From Nonomuraea angiospora (GTDB lineage Bacteria > Actinomycetota > Actinomycetes > Streptosporangiales > Streptosporangiaceae): 64,000 nucleotides of DNA. The position numbers and the translations under genes are program-made. The DNA lies in the NCBI RefSeq assembly GCF_014873145.1, contig NZ_JADBEK010000001.1, positions 4,340,001-4,404,000 on the forward strand, read 5' to 3'. The notes under the pieces were generated by a model. That model saw nothing but the letters and a program-made list of their open reading frames with translations, was not told the DNA's origin and searched no databases. This document shows, one piece after another, positions 18,203 to 26,861 of the stretch (positions within the stretch are counted from its first letter, which is position 1; each line of letters begins with the position of its first letter).

Positions 18203-18835
18203 TCATGTTCGCCGGGAGGCCCGTCCGAACAGCCAGCCCACCGCGACGCCCGCGAGCGCGACGCCCGCCCCCATCCCGAACGACGCCAGCATCACCCACG
18301 GCCGCGTCTGCGTGTGCTGCCTGGGGGGCCGGTCGTAGACAGGAGCGGCCACCGGGCTCACCGCGCCCGCCTGGGCTCCGGCCTCGGCGGGGGCGACCGC
18401 CGCGCGCAGGTGATCCTCCACGGCCGCGAAGAACTCCCCCGCCGTCCGCCTGGCCACCGACCCCAGCATGCGCTGCCCGACCCCGCCGATCATCCCGCCG
18501 ATCACCGCGTCGGCGTCGTAGTCGACCCTGGTCCCGTCGTCGACCTCGCTCAGCCGCACCACGACGGTGGCGTCCACCGTCCCGGGCGCCCCCTGCCCCC
18601 GCGCCTTGAGCGTGAAGCTCTCGGGCGCCAGCGGGTCGGTGAGCGACACCTCCCCCTGGTAGACGCCCTTGATGGAGGCCACGCCCGCGTTCACGGTCAT
18701 CCGGTACGTGTCCGGCCCGGTCTCCTCAAGGCGCTCGCACCCCGGAATGGTGCTCACCAGCACCGCCGGATCCTGGAGCGCGGCCCACACCTGATCCCTC
18801 TGAACGCCGATCACGGCGCTGCCCGCCACCTTCAT
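18203..18835 (-). CDS. CoxG-like SRPBCC protein with C-terminal membrane anchor
   Basis: 210 residues. Residues 1-150 match the carbon monoxide dehydrogenase subunit G family (SRPBCC fold): MKVAGSAVIGV, DPAVLVSTIPGCE, and the glycine-rich GGMIGGVGQRML. A Pro/Ala linker leads to one membrane segment (about 182-203) ending in a basic RASRRT tail, so the lipid-like domain sits on the cytoplasmic face. CoxG proteins help membrane attachment or maturation of molybdenum hydroxylases. Such an enzyme is encoded 14 kb away at 33151-36900, but a functional link is only inferred. Confidence 0.82.
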   Translation of the reverse strand: MKVAGSAVIGVQRDQVWAALQDPAVLVSTIPGCERLEETGPDTYRMTVNAGVASIKGVYQGEVSLTDPLAPESFTLKARGQGAPGTVDATVVVRLSEVDDGTRVDYDADAVIGGMIGGVGQRMLGSVARRTAGEFFAAVEDHLRAAVAPAEAGAQAGAVSPVAAPVYDRPPRQHTQTRPWVMLASFGMGAGVALAGVAVGWLFGRASRRT

Positions 18836-18930
18836 GTCGCCACTCTAAGCAGCCGGGACCGGCCGGATAAGGGCAACACCTGCCAGAGGAAGACCAGAGT
18901 TGCGGATCATGCCTGGCAAGATGGGGCCCC

Positions 18931-19797
18931 ATGCGCGCGTTGAAGATCTTGCCCCGTCCGGCCGCCGTCGCCTGCGTGCTGGCCCTCGTCGCCGCGTGCA
19001 GCCCCGCCGAGACCGCGAGCGTCCCCCGGCCCGGCTCCGCCTCCTCCACGAGTTCCCCGAGCACGTCCGCACGTCCCAGGGCCACCCCGCACGGCCCACC
19101 GGGCGAGCAGCCGCGCACGGGCGAGGTGCGCCCGGTCGAGCGCGCCGGCGGCCTGCCGCCCGTGATCAGCTCGATCCCCACCAGACGCAAGGTCGTCTTC
19201 CTGACCATCGACGACGGCTGGGAGCAGGATCCGGGCTTCGTCGAGCAGGTACGCGACCGGCGCATCCCCATCACCGCCTTCGCCATGCGCGACGCCGTGG
19301 AGGCCAAGGGCACCCCGGATCCGGCCGGCGGCCCAGGGAAATACGTAGGTGCCGGTAAATGGGGATATTTCCGGCAGCTCCGCAGCGCCGGCGTCGCCAT
19401 CGAGAACCACACCCTCACCCACCCCAACCTCCGCCTGCTCTCCCAGGACGCCCAGCGCCGCGAGATCTGCGGCTCCTCCCAGGTCATCAGGAAGGAGCTG
19501 GGCACCAGGCCGACGCTGTTCAGGCCCCCGTTCGGCAACTACAACACCGACACGCTCAGGGCCGCCAAGAGCTGCGGCATCGACGCGGTCCTCCTCTGGA
19601 CGGCCACCGTCCAGCCGGGCGGCAAGATCGCCTACCAGGTGCCCGACAAGCGCCTGCGTCCGGGCGACATCCTGCTCCTCCACTTCCGTCCCAACCTGGC
19701 CAGGGACTTCCGCATCCTGGTCGACAAGATCGAGCGCCGCGGATTCGAGCTGGGCAACCTCCAGGCGTACCTGGCCGCCATGGCCGTCGACCGGTAG
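18931..19797 (+). CDS. Polysaccharide deacetylase (NodB-like), lipoprotein
   Basis: 288 residues. The signal ends in the lipobox LVAAC (Cys23), then a Ser/Pro/Thr-rich linker of about 50 residues. The NodB domain shows the expected motifs: TIDDG (catalytic Asp pair), HTLTHPN (metal His pair), RPPFG, and LLHF near the end. It probably removes acetyl groups from peptidoglycan or another cell-wall glycan outside the membrane. A CAAGAT hexamer 8 bases before the ATG suggests a leaderless transcript. It is a single gene between divergent coxG and the cyd region. Confidence 0.9.
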   Translation: MRALKILPRPAAVACVLALVAACSPAETASVPRPGSASSTSSPSTSARPRATPHGPPGEQPRTGEVRPVERAGGLPPVISSIPTRRKVVFLTIDDGWEQDPGFVEQVRDRRIPITAFAMRDAVEAKGTPDPAGGPGKYVGAGKWGYFRQLRSAGVAIENHTLTHPNLRLLSQDAQRREICGSSQVIRKELGTRPTLFRPPFGNYNTDTLRAAKSCGIDAVLLWTATVQPGGKIAYQVPDKRLRPGDILLLHFRPNLARDFRILVDKIERRGFELGNLQAYLAAMAVDR

Positions 19798-19909
19798 GCG
19801 TACCCCCGAGTCACCCCGGCGGCGGACGCGCCGGGGCCCGCCCGCACGGGATCCTCGATGCGGCAACAACCAACGGGGAGCGGTGTGACCAAGCTCGCAT
19901 CGCGTTGCT

Positions 19910-19955
19910 CTACGAGCTGTAGTACTACTTCAAGTAGATAAACTACAAGCTGTAG
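19910..19955. promoter_or_regulatory. Three CTAC-N5-GTAG boxes upstream of cydAB
   Basis: Three 13-base palindromic boxes follow one another: CTACGAGCTGTAG (19910-19922), CTACTTCAAGTAG (19925-19937) and CTACAAGCTGTAG (19943-19955). Their centres are 15 and 18 bases apart, and the last ends 22 bases before cydA. Such an array points to a dimeric regulator binding cooperatively. It does not look like the Rex site (TGTG-N6-CACA) known for actinomycete cyd genes; it is closer to BlaI/CopY-type sites. Confidence 0.65.
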
Positions 19956-19977
19956 AGCTCAGGGAGTCGGCGGGGAG

Positions 19978-21324
19978 ATGGACGCACTTGACCTGGCGCG
20001 GTGGCAGTTCGGGGTGACCACCGTGTACCACTTTCTGTTCGTGCCCTTGACCATCGGTCTGGGGATCTTCGTGGCGGGCCTGCAGACGGCCTGGCACCGG
20101 ACAGGAAAAGAGCACTACCTGAAGCTCACGAAGTTCTTCGGGAAGCTGTTCCTGATCAACTTCGCCATGGGCGTGGTCACCGGCATCGTGCAGGAGTTCC
20201 AGTTCGGGATGAACTGGAGTGAATACTCCACGTTCGTCGGCGACGTCTTCGGGGCGCCGCTGGCCATGGAGGCGCTGCTGGCCTTCTTCATGGAGTCCAC
20301 GTTCCTGGGGCTGTGGATCTTCGGATGGGACCGGTTGCCGAAGAAGGCGCACCTGGCGTGCATCTGGGCGGCCGCCATCGGGTCCAACTTGTCGGCATAT
20401 TTCATCCTCGCGGCCAACGCCTGGATGAAGCACCCCGTCGGCTACGAGGTCGTGGACGGCAAGGCCAGGATGACCGACCTGTGGGCCGTGCTGACCAACT
20501 CCACGGCGGTGGCCCAGGTGCCCCACGTGATCGGGGCGGCGTTCATCGTGGCGGGCGGTTTCGTGCTGGCCGTGAGCGGCTACTGGCTGCTCAGGACGCG
20601 CGCCCCGATGTGGCGCAACGCCGCCCGCGCCGCGCTCGTCATGACGGCCCTCGCGGGCGCCGTCGTCGCCGGCACCGGCGACATGTCGGCCAGGCTGATG
20701 TACGAGCAGCAGCCCATGAAGCTGGCCTCCGCCGAGGGCCTGGAGCACGACACGGCCGGGGCGGCTTTCTCCCTCGTCCCCGGCATCGAGATCCCCAAGG
20801 TCCTCAGCTTCCTGTCCGCCCACGACCCGAACGCCACCGTCCAGGGCACCGAGGACCTGCAGCGCCGCTTCGAGCAGCAGTTCGGCCCGGGCGACTACCG
20901 GCCGGACCAGCCGGTCGTGTTCTGGTCGTTCCGGGTGATGATGGGGTTCGGGATGGCCACGGTGGGCCTGTCGGTGCTGGGCCTCTGGCTGACCCGGCGC
21001 AGGCGCGAGTTCCCGAGATGGCTGTCGCGGGCGATGCTCCTGGCCCTGCCGCTGCCGCTGCTCTCGGTGATCGCCGGGTGGCTGCTGAGCGAGATCGGCC
21101 GCCAGCCGTGGACGGTCGCGGGCGAGCTGCTCACCGCCTCCAGCGTGTCGCCGGGCGTGAGCCTGGCCGAGGTGGCCACGTCCCTGACGATCTTCACGCT
21201 CCTGTACGGCGCGCTCGCCGTGGCCGAGGTCGTCCTGCTGGCCAGACATGTCCGCAAGGGCGTCGAGGAGCAGGCGCCCACCCCCGCCGCCGCCGAGCGG
21301 CGCGAGCCGTCGCTGATGTACTGA
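19978..21324 (+). CDS. cydA: Cytochrome bd ubiquinol oxidase subunit I
   Basis: 448 residues with about nine membrane segments. It carries the haem-ligand histidine in VYHFLFVPLTIGL (His18) and the GRQPW motif near the end. The quinol-binding Q-loop is of the short type. With CydB it forms the terminal oxidase that reduces oxygen at low tension. The ATG is preceded by GGGGAG and by the three-box operator. cydB follows after 11 bases. No cydC or cydD follows. Confidence 0.95.
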   Translation: MDALDLARWQFGVTTVYHFLFVPLTIGLGIFVAGLQTAWHRTGKEHYLKLTKFFGKLFLINFAMGVVTGIVQEFQFGMNWSEYSTFVGDVFGAPLAMEALLAFFMESTFLGLWIFGWDRLPKKAHLACIWAAAIGSNLSAYFILAANAWMKHPVGYEVVDGKARMTDLWAVLTNSTAVAQVPHVIGAAFIVAGGFVLAVSGYWLLRTRAPMWRNAARAALVMTALAGAVVAGTGDMSARLMYEQQPMKLASAEGLEHDTAGAAFSLVPGIEIPKVLSFLSAHDPNATVQGTEDLQRRFEQQFGPGDYRPDQPVVFWSFRVMMGFGMATVGLSVLGLWLTRRRREFPRWLSRAMLLALPLPLLSVIAGWLLSEIGRQPWTVAGELLTASSVSPGVSLAEVATSLTIFTLLYGALAVAEVVLLARHVRKGVEEQAPTPAAAERREPSLMY

Positions 21325-21335
21325 GGGAGCAGACA

Positions 21336-22232
21336 ATGATCGAGTTGTGGTTCGTCATCATCGCCTTCCTCTGGACGGGCTACTTCGTGCTGGAGGGCTT
21401 CGACTTCGGCGTCGGCCTGCTGGCCCCGCTCGTCAGCCGCAACCCCGGCGAGCAGCGGCAGAGCCTGCAGACCATCGGCCCGGTGTGGGACGGCAACGAG
21501 GTGTGGCTGATCACCGCCGTCGGCGCCATGTTCGCCGCGTTCCCCGCCTGGTACGCGGGCGTGTTCAGCTCGTTCTACCTGCCGGTGACGCTCGTCCTGG
21601 TCGGCCTGATCGTGCGCGGCGTCGGCCTGGAGTGGCGCGGCAAGGTGAACGACCCGCGCTGGTGCGACCTGGGCATCGTGGTGGGCAGCGCGCTCCCGGC
21701 GTTCCTGTGGGGGGCGATCTTCGCCGACCTGCTGTTCGACAGCGTGCCGGCCGCCCTGCTGGGGGGCACGTTCTCGCTGGCGGTGTGCGCCCTGCACGGC
21801 GCCGTCTTCCTGGCGCTCAAGACCACCGGCCCGGTCCGCCGCCGCGCCCGCGTCGTGGCGATGGCCGCCAGCGGCGTGGCCATCCCGGTGGCCGTGGCCG
21901 CCCTGTCGAGCCTGGGCACGTTCCCCGCGCTGGCCGCCATGGCGGCGCTGGCGGCGGCCACGGCGCTGATCTGGCGCCGCCGCGAGGGCTGGGCCTTCGC
22001 GGCCACGGCGGGGGCGATCGTGCTGTCGACCCTGGCGGTCTTCATGGAGCTGCGCGTGCGCCCGTTCCCCGGCCTGACGCTGGCGGAGGCGGCCTCCGGG
22101 CCGTACACGCTGACGATGCTGAGCTGGATCGGCCTGATCGCGCTCCCGTTCGTGCTGGTCTACCAGGGGTGGACGTACTGGGTGTTCAGGAAGCGCGTCC
22201 GGGTGGAGGGCACCCTCCTCACCCACGGCTAG
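21336..22232 (+). CDS. cydB: Cytochrome bd ubiquinol oxidase subunit II
   Basis: 298 residues, about eight membrane segments, somewhat shorter than the common 330-380. The N-terminus LWFVIIAFLWTGYFVLEG and the motif GPVWDGNEVWL are typical of CydB. GAGGGAGC lies before the ATG. The stop codon shares the palindrome CTAG (22229-22232) with the stop of the convergent livF gene, so there is no room for a separate terminator. The cydDC transporter needed for assembly must lie elsewhere. Confidence 0.92.
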   Translation: MIELWFVIIAFLWTGYFVLEGFDFGVGLLAPLVSRNPGEQRQSLQTIGPVWDGNEVWLITAVGAMFAAFPAWYAGVFSSFYLPVTLVLVGLIVRGVGLEWRGKVNDPRWCDLGIVVGSALPAFLWGAIFADLLFDSVPAALLGGTFSLAVCALHGAVFLALKTTGPVRRRARVVAMAASGVAIPVAVAALSSLGTFPALAAMAALAAATALIWRRREGWAFAATAGAIVLSTLAVFMELRVRPFPGLTLAEAASGPYTLTMLSWIGLIALPFVLVYQGWTYWVFRKRVRVEGTLLTHG

Positions 22233-22960
22233 GTGGCGGGGGCGCCGCCGAGATAGAGGCGGCCGAGCCGGGGGTCGGCGGCCAGCTCGCGGGCGGGGCC
22301 GGAGATGTGGACACGGCCGAGGTCGAGCACGCACCCGACGTCGGCCATCTCCAGCGCCCGGCGCGCGTTCTGCTCCACCAGCAGCACGGCGACGCCCGTG
22401 CGGCGCATCAGGTCGATCTGATCGAAGACCACCTGCGTGTTACGCGGGTCGAGGCCCATCGACGGCTCGTCCAGCAGCACCACGGAGGGCTCCAGCATGA
22501 GCGCCCGCGCGAACTCCACCTGCTTCTGCTGCCCGCCCGACAGCAGCCCGGCCATGCTCCCCCACCGCTCGCCCACCACGGGGAACAGCTCCTTGACCGC
22601 CTCCATCCGGGTCTGAAGCTTCGCGGAGTCGCGCACGGTGAAGCCACCGAGCCTCACGTTCTCGGCCACGGTCATCTCGCGGAACACGCTGTGCCCCTGC
22701 AGCACGTGGGCGAGCCCGAGCGCGAGCAGGCGCTGCGGCGACAGGCCGGTCACGTCCTGACCGGCCAGCAGGACCCGCCCCGACCGGGGCGCGAGCAGCC
22801 CGCTGGCGACCTTGAGCGCGGTGGACTTGCCCGCGCCGTTCGGCCCCACCAGGCAGACGACCTCGCCGGCGCGCACGGTGACGGTCAGGCCGCGCAGCAC
22901 CGGCGCCGCCCTGCCGTAACCGGCCTCGACGTCTTCCAGGGCAAGGACGGTCTCAGACAC
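22229..22960 (-). CDS. livF: Liv-type ABC transporter ATP-binding protein, LivF
   Basis: 243 residues. Walker A GPNGAGKST, signature LSGGQQKQVEFARAL, Walker B VVLLDEP. It matches the shorter LivF ATPase of the hydrophobic amino acid family. The GTG start overlaps the end of livG by 8 bases. It is the last gene of the operon binding protein-LivH-LivM-LivG-LivF. The substrate is unclear because the family also imports urea, amides and aromatic acids, and this operon is under a LacI-type regulator. Confidence 0.9.
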   Translation of the reverse strand: MSETVLALEDVEAGYGRAAPVLRGLTVTVRAGEVVCLVGPNGAGKSTALKVASGLLAPRSGRVLLAGQDVTGLSPQRLLALGLAHVLQGHSVFREMTVAENVRLGGFTVRDSAKLQTRMEAVKELFPVVGERWGSMAGLLSGGQQKQVEFARALMLEPSVVLLDEPSMGLDPRNTQVVFDQIDLMRRTGVAVLLVEQNARRALEMADVGCVLDLGRVHISGPARELAADPRLGRLYLGGAPAT

Positions 22961-23684
22961 CGAGGTACGCCTCCAGCACGCGCGGGTCGTCCCGCACCTC
23001 GGCGGGCGGGCCGGCCGCGATGGGCGCTCCCCGGTCGAAGACGATCACGTGGTCGCACATGCCCATCACCATGTCCATGTTGTGCTCGACGACGAGGAAC
23101 GTACGGCCCTCCGCGTTGAGGTCGCGTACGAGCGAGACGATCCGGTCGATCAGCGCCGGGTTGACCCCGCCCGCCGGCTCGTCCAGCAGCACCAGCTCGG
23201 GCTCGGCCATGAGGACGGCGGCCAGCTCCAGCAGCTTCTGCTGGCCGTAGGACAGGTCGCGGGCCTCGGCGTCCTCCAGGTGCTCGATGCCCATGCGCCG
23301 CAGCCAGTGCCGGGCCCGCTCGACCTCGCCCCGGTCCCGCAGCCCGGCCAGCAGCTCGCGCAGGCGGCTGCGGCGGACGGCGACCAGCATGTTCTCCAGC
23401 ACGGTCAGGCGCGGGAAGACGCGGCAGAGCTGGAAGGTGCGGCCGATCCCGGCGTGCGCGACGCGGTGCGGCGAGTGGCGGGTGATGTCGCGGTCGCGGT
23501 AGAGCACCCGGCCGGAGTCCGGCTTGATCATGCCGGTGACGATGTTGAAGAACGTGGTCTTGCCGGAGCCGTTGGGCCCGATCAGGCCGTTGATCCTGCC
23601 CTCCTGGAGCTCGACGTTCGCGCCGTCCACGGCGAGCACCCCGCCGAACGACCTGGTCAGCCCCTCGGTGCGCAGCGAGGTCAT
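22953..23684 (-). CDS. livG: Liv-type ABC transporter ATP-binding protein, LivG
   Basis: 243 residues from ATG 23684, which overlaps the livM stop (ATGA, 23681-23684). Walker A GPNGSGKTT, signature LSYGQQKLLELAAVL, Walker B LVLLDEPAGGVNP. The GVNP stretch after Walker B is typical of LivG. It pairs with LivF as the two different ATPase subunits on the cytoplasmic face of the LivHM channel. Confidence 0.9.
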   Translation of the reverse strand: MTSLRTEGLTRSFGGVLAVDGANVELQEGRINGLIGPNGSGKTTFFNIVTGMIKPDSGRVLYRDRDITRHSPHRVAHAGIGRTFQLCRVFPRLTVLENMLVAVRRSRLRELLAGLRDRGEVERARHWLRRMGIEHLEDAEARDLSYGQQKLLELAAVLMAEPELVLLDEPAGGVNPALIDRIVSLVRDLNAEGRTFLVVEHNMDMVMGMCDHVIVFDRGAPIAAGPPAEVRDDPRVLEAYLGV

Positions 23685-24670
23685 CGGGTCACCTCCTGGA
23701 GCCGCTGTTCGGCCGTCTCGTCCGGGATGGAGGGCCCGGCGCGCCTCCTGGTGAACCGGGCGAGGATGCCGTCCGGCATGAACAGCACGACCAGCACGAG
23801 CAGCAGGCCCGTGGCGGTCAGGTGGATCTGGGTCTCGCCCAGCGCGATCAGGAAGTACTCCCCCGCCGGGGCCACGATGAGCGCCCCGAGCAGCGGCCCG
23901 AACAGGTGCCTGACCCCGCCGAGCAGGCTCATGAGCACCATGTACGACCCGATGAGGATGGAGAAGACGAAGATCGGGTCGAGGCTGCCGAACCAGACCG
24001 CGTAGAGCCCTCCGGCGAGCGACACGAACAGGGCCGACAGGGCGAAGGCCGTCACCTTGTACGCCCCCGTCGGCACCCCCAGGGACTCGGCCTTGTCCTC
24101 GTCCTCCCTGATCGCCCGCAGGCCGGCGCCGAACCGGGAGCGCGAGACGTACCACCAGGACAGCAGCGCGAGCCCGAGCAGCGCCAGGAACAGGTAGAAG
24201 AACACGATGTGCGTCTGCCCCCGGTGCAGGTCGGGGAAGGGTGAGGGGACCTGCAGCCCGGTGGAGCCGCCGGTGAGCGAGCGCCAGCCCTGCACGACGA
24301 GGTTCATCATCGACACGAGCGCGATCGACACGATCACGAACGACGCGCCGCGCACCCGCACGGCCGCGACGCCGACGAACACGGCGAACACCGTCACGGC
24401 GACGGCCGACACCAGCAGGGCCGCGACCCACGGCACGCCCAGGCGCACGATCAGCAGGCCGGTCCCGTACGCGCCGAGGCCGAAGAACGCCGAGTGGCCG
24501 AGGGAGACGTAGCCGGTGAAACCGCCCAGCAGGTTCCAGGACGTGGACATGGCCGCGTACATGACGGTCAGCGCGCCCGCGTACACGAGGTAGTAGTTGG
24601 GGACCAGCCACGGATAGGCCAGCGCCAGGCAGGCGACCAGCAGCGGGATCCCTCTAGAAGCGATGCGCAA
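23681..24670 (-). CDS. livM: Liv-type ABC transporter permease, LivM
   Basis: 329 residues, about eight to ten membrane segments. The conserved GYVSLGHSAFFGLGAY stretch marks the LivM family. The start is TTG at 24670, supported by GGAGG 5 bases upstream, and it overlaps the end of livH by 17 bases. The gene is coupled to livG by an ATGA overlap. A basic C-terminal tail (FTRRRAG...) lies in the cytoplasm. Confidence 0.9.
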   Translation of the reverse strand: MRIASRGIPLLVACLALAYPWLVPNYYLVYAGALTVMYAAMSTSWNLLGGFTGYVSLGHSAFFGLGAYGTGLLIVRLGVPWVAALLVSAVAVTVFAVFVGVAAVRVRGASFVIVSIALVSMMNLVVQGWRSLTGGSTGLQVPSPFPDLHRGQTHIVFFYLFLALLGLALLSWWYVSRSRFGAGLRAIREDEDKAESLGVPTGAYKVTAFALSALFVSLAGGLYAVWFGSLDPIFVFSILIGSYMVLMSLLGGVRHLFGPLLGALIVAPAGEYFLIALGETQIHLTATGLLLVLVVLFMPDGILARFTRRRAGPSIPDETAEQRLQEVTR

Positions 24671-25535
24671 GCCGGCCTCCGAAGAACCCCTGGGGGCGCG
24701 CGAGCAGCGTCAGGAAGAGGAAGACGTAGAACATCGTCGTGGCCCAGGTGGCGTCCACGGTCACCAGCACGAGGCCCTCGACCACGCCGAGCAGGACGGC
24801 CGCCAGCGCCGCGCCGGTCACGCTCCCCAGCCCCCCGACCACGATGATGGCCATGAGCTTGCCGATCCACACCCAGTGCGAGGCGGGGAAGAACGGCGTG
24901 ATGAGCGCGAGCACGGTGCCGCCGACGGCCGCGGTGGCGAGGCCGACGCCGAAGCCGTAGCCGGCGACCCGCTCGGTCCGGATGCCGACCAGCCGGGCCG
25001 CCTCCCGGTGCTGGATGGTGGCCCGCAGCGCCTGCCCGAACCGGCTCTTGACCAGCACCGCGAACAGCACCGCGAGGGTGAGCGCCGCGACGAGGAAGGC
25101 GATGATCTTGTCGTACGGGAGGTGCACGCCGCCGATCGTCAGCGACTTGGTCGCGTACCCCATGCTGACCGACTTGTAGGACCCGGTGTAGATCGTCCCG
25201 AGCAGCCCCTCGATCGTCAGCGCGATCCCGAACGTCAGCAGCACCGACATCATCGCCAGGTTGTCCGGCGCCAGCCGCGCGATGAGCAGCCGCTGCACCG
25301 CCACGCCCAGCGCGAAGAAGAGCGGCACGGTGACGGGCAGCGCCAGGAACGGGTCCACGCCGAGCGTCGTGTGGACGGTGTAGGTCAGGTAGGCGGCCAG
25401 GAACAGGAACGCCGGGTGGGCGACCATGACCACCCGCATCACCCCGAAGTACAGCGACAGGCCGGAGGCCAGCAGCGCGTAGAGGCCGCCGGTCAGCACG
25501 CCCAGGGCCAGCCCCTGCAGGAGCAGGCTCACCAT
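24654..25535 (-). CDS. livH: Liv-type ABC transporter permease, LivH
   Basis: 293 residues, about eight membrane segments. LLQGLALGVLTGGLYALLASG at the N-terminus and IIVVGGLGSVTGA near the end are typical of LivH. ATG 25535 overlaps the stop of the binding-protein gene by 7 bases. Together with LivM it forms the membrane channel of this importer. Confidence 0.9.
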   Translation of the reverse strand: MVSLLLQGLALGVLTGGLYALLASGLSLYFGVMRVVMVAHPAFLFLAAYLTYTVHTTLGVDPFLALPVTVPLFFALGVAVQRLLIARLAPDNLAMMSVLLTFGIALTIEGLLGTIYTGSYKSVSMGYATKSLTIGGVHLPYDKIIAFLVAALTLAVLFAVLVKSRFGQALRATIQHREAARLVGIRTERVAGYGFGVGLATAAVGGTVLALITPFFPASHWVWIGKLMAIIVVGGLGSVTGAALAAVLLGVVEGLVLVTVDATWATTMFYVFLFLTLLARPQGFFGGRLAHRF

Positions 25536-26758
25536 GGCTTCTTCGGGTAGACGAGGTCGGCCGTCTTGGCCTGCTCGGGGAGCACGATCTCGACCTTTCC
25601 GCCGACGTACTGCTGGATCATGTGCGCCTGCTCGGGCCTGCCCTGGTCGTCGAAGGAGAGCTTGCCCACGACCGTGTCGAACGTGCCCTGCCTGATGTGG
25701 TCGGCCAGCTTGTCCTGGCACTCCTTGGTGGCGTCGACGCACTTGGCGGCGTTCACGGCGGCCTCGACGACCTGGCCGACGGTGAAGCCGTTGGCGGTGT
25801 CCTCGTTCGCCTCGCCGTTGAACATCTCCTTGTGGCGTTTGATCATCTCCTGGTTGCCGGTGAAGGTGGCCGTGGCCGACCAGCCGACGGGCGAGAGGAT
25901 GCTCTCGGCCGCCCCCTTCACCGCGGCGGCGAACTCCGGCTCCGTCGGCCCCGTCGAGAACGCCGCCAGCTTGGGCTGCACCTTCAGCTCCTGCAGCGCG
26001 CGCACCAGGCCCACGGAGTCCTCGAACTGGGTGCCGCCCACCACGATGTCCGGCTTGGCCGCGGCGATCTTGGCGGCGATGGGCGAGAAGTCGGTGGTCT
26101 CGGGCGGGTAGACCTCGTCCACGACCGTCTTGATCCCGGCCGCGGCCAGCTTGTCCCGCAGCCCGTACGCGGTGCCCTGGGCGAACGGGTCGTCCAGGCT
26201 CGCGTACGCCGCCGTCTTCGGCCGCTGGTCGGCCGGCAGCTTGATGAGGTAGTCGGCCAGGTAGTTGTAGTGGTCGCTGGCGATCGCGGGCGCCGCGTAG
26301 AACAGCCGCTTGAAGCCCTGCTCGAAGACCTCCTTGGCGGCCCCGGCCGGCTCCACGAACAGCATGTTGTACGACTCCGCGACCTTCGCCGCCGGGATCA
26401 CCAGCCGCGACGAGAACGGCCCGAAGACCAGGTTGACCTTGTCCTGGGTGATGAGTGACTCGTAGTCGGAGCTGACCCGGTTGGGGTCGGAGGCGTCGTC
26501 GCGGAAGATCAGCTCGACCTTCCTGCCCAGCAGGCCGCCCTTGGCGTTCACCCGGTCGGCCCAGACCTGGTAGCCGTCCTTGATCCCGTTGCCGGGCTCG
26601 GCGAAGTCGCCCGTGAGTGGAAGGGAGATGCCGATCTTGACCGGACCCTGCTGCTGCCCCGCCGGCTGAGCCGTCCCCGGCTCGTCGGTCTTGGCGCAGG
26701 CGGTCAGGGCCAAAGCGCACATCGAAGTGATCGTCAGGCTCTTGAGAACTCTTGCCAT
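25529..26758 (-). CDS. livK: Liv-type substrate-binding lipoprotein
   Basis: 409 residues from ATG 26758, with GGGGGA about 8 bases before it. The signal ends in the lipobox LTAC, followed by a short linker and VKIGISLPLTGDFAEPGNGI, the hallmark start of the Peripla_BP_6 family. The protein captures the substrate outside the membrane for LivHM. The open frame runs further upstream, but that part crosses the operator and has no ribosome site. It is the first gene of the five-gene operon and divergent from the LacI regulator. The ligand is unknown. Confidence 0.88.
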   Translation of the reverse strand: MARVLKSLTITSMCALALTACAKTDEPGTAQPAGQQQGPVKIGISLPLTGDFAEPGNGIKDGYQVWADRVNAKGGLLGRKVELIFRDDASDPNRVSSDYESLITQDKVNLVFGPFSSRLVIPAAKVAESYNMLFVEPAGAAKEVFEQGFKRLFYAAPAIASDHYNYLADYLIKLPADQRPKTAAYASLDDPFAQGTAYGLRDKLAAAGIKTVVDEVYPPETTDFSPIAAKIAAAKPDIVVGGTQFEDSVGLVRALQELKVQPKLAAFSTGPTEPEFAAAVKGAAESILSPVGWSATATFTGNQEMIKRHKEMFNGEANEDTANGFTVGQVVEAAVNAAKCVDATKECQDKLADHIRQGTFDTVVGKLSFDDQGRPEQAHMIQQYVGGKVEIVLPEQAKTADLVYPKKPW

Positions 26759-26787
26759 CGAGGTGTCCCCCGTCAGAAGAGGCGCCA

Positions 26788-26845
26788 CGAAAGCGCTTAC
26801 GTAAGCGCTTTCGGTTACGATTACACGGGATTCAGCCCCGGACAA
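26788..26845 (-). promoter_or_regulatory. Promoter and LacI-type operator of the liv operon
   Basis: A perfect 26-bp palindrome (26788-26813) has arms CGAAAGCGCTTAC and GTAAGCGCTTTCG. It contains two AAGCGCTT cores (26791-26798 and 26803-26810), 12 bases apart. On the minus strand a TTGTCC -35 (26840-26845) and a TAATCG -10 (26818-26823) are 16 bases apart. The palindrome thus covers the transcription start, which is a repressor position. Confidence 0.75.
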
Positions 26846-26861
26846 GGGGGGTTCGCAGCGC

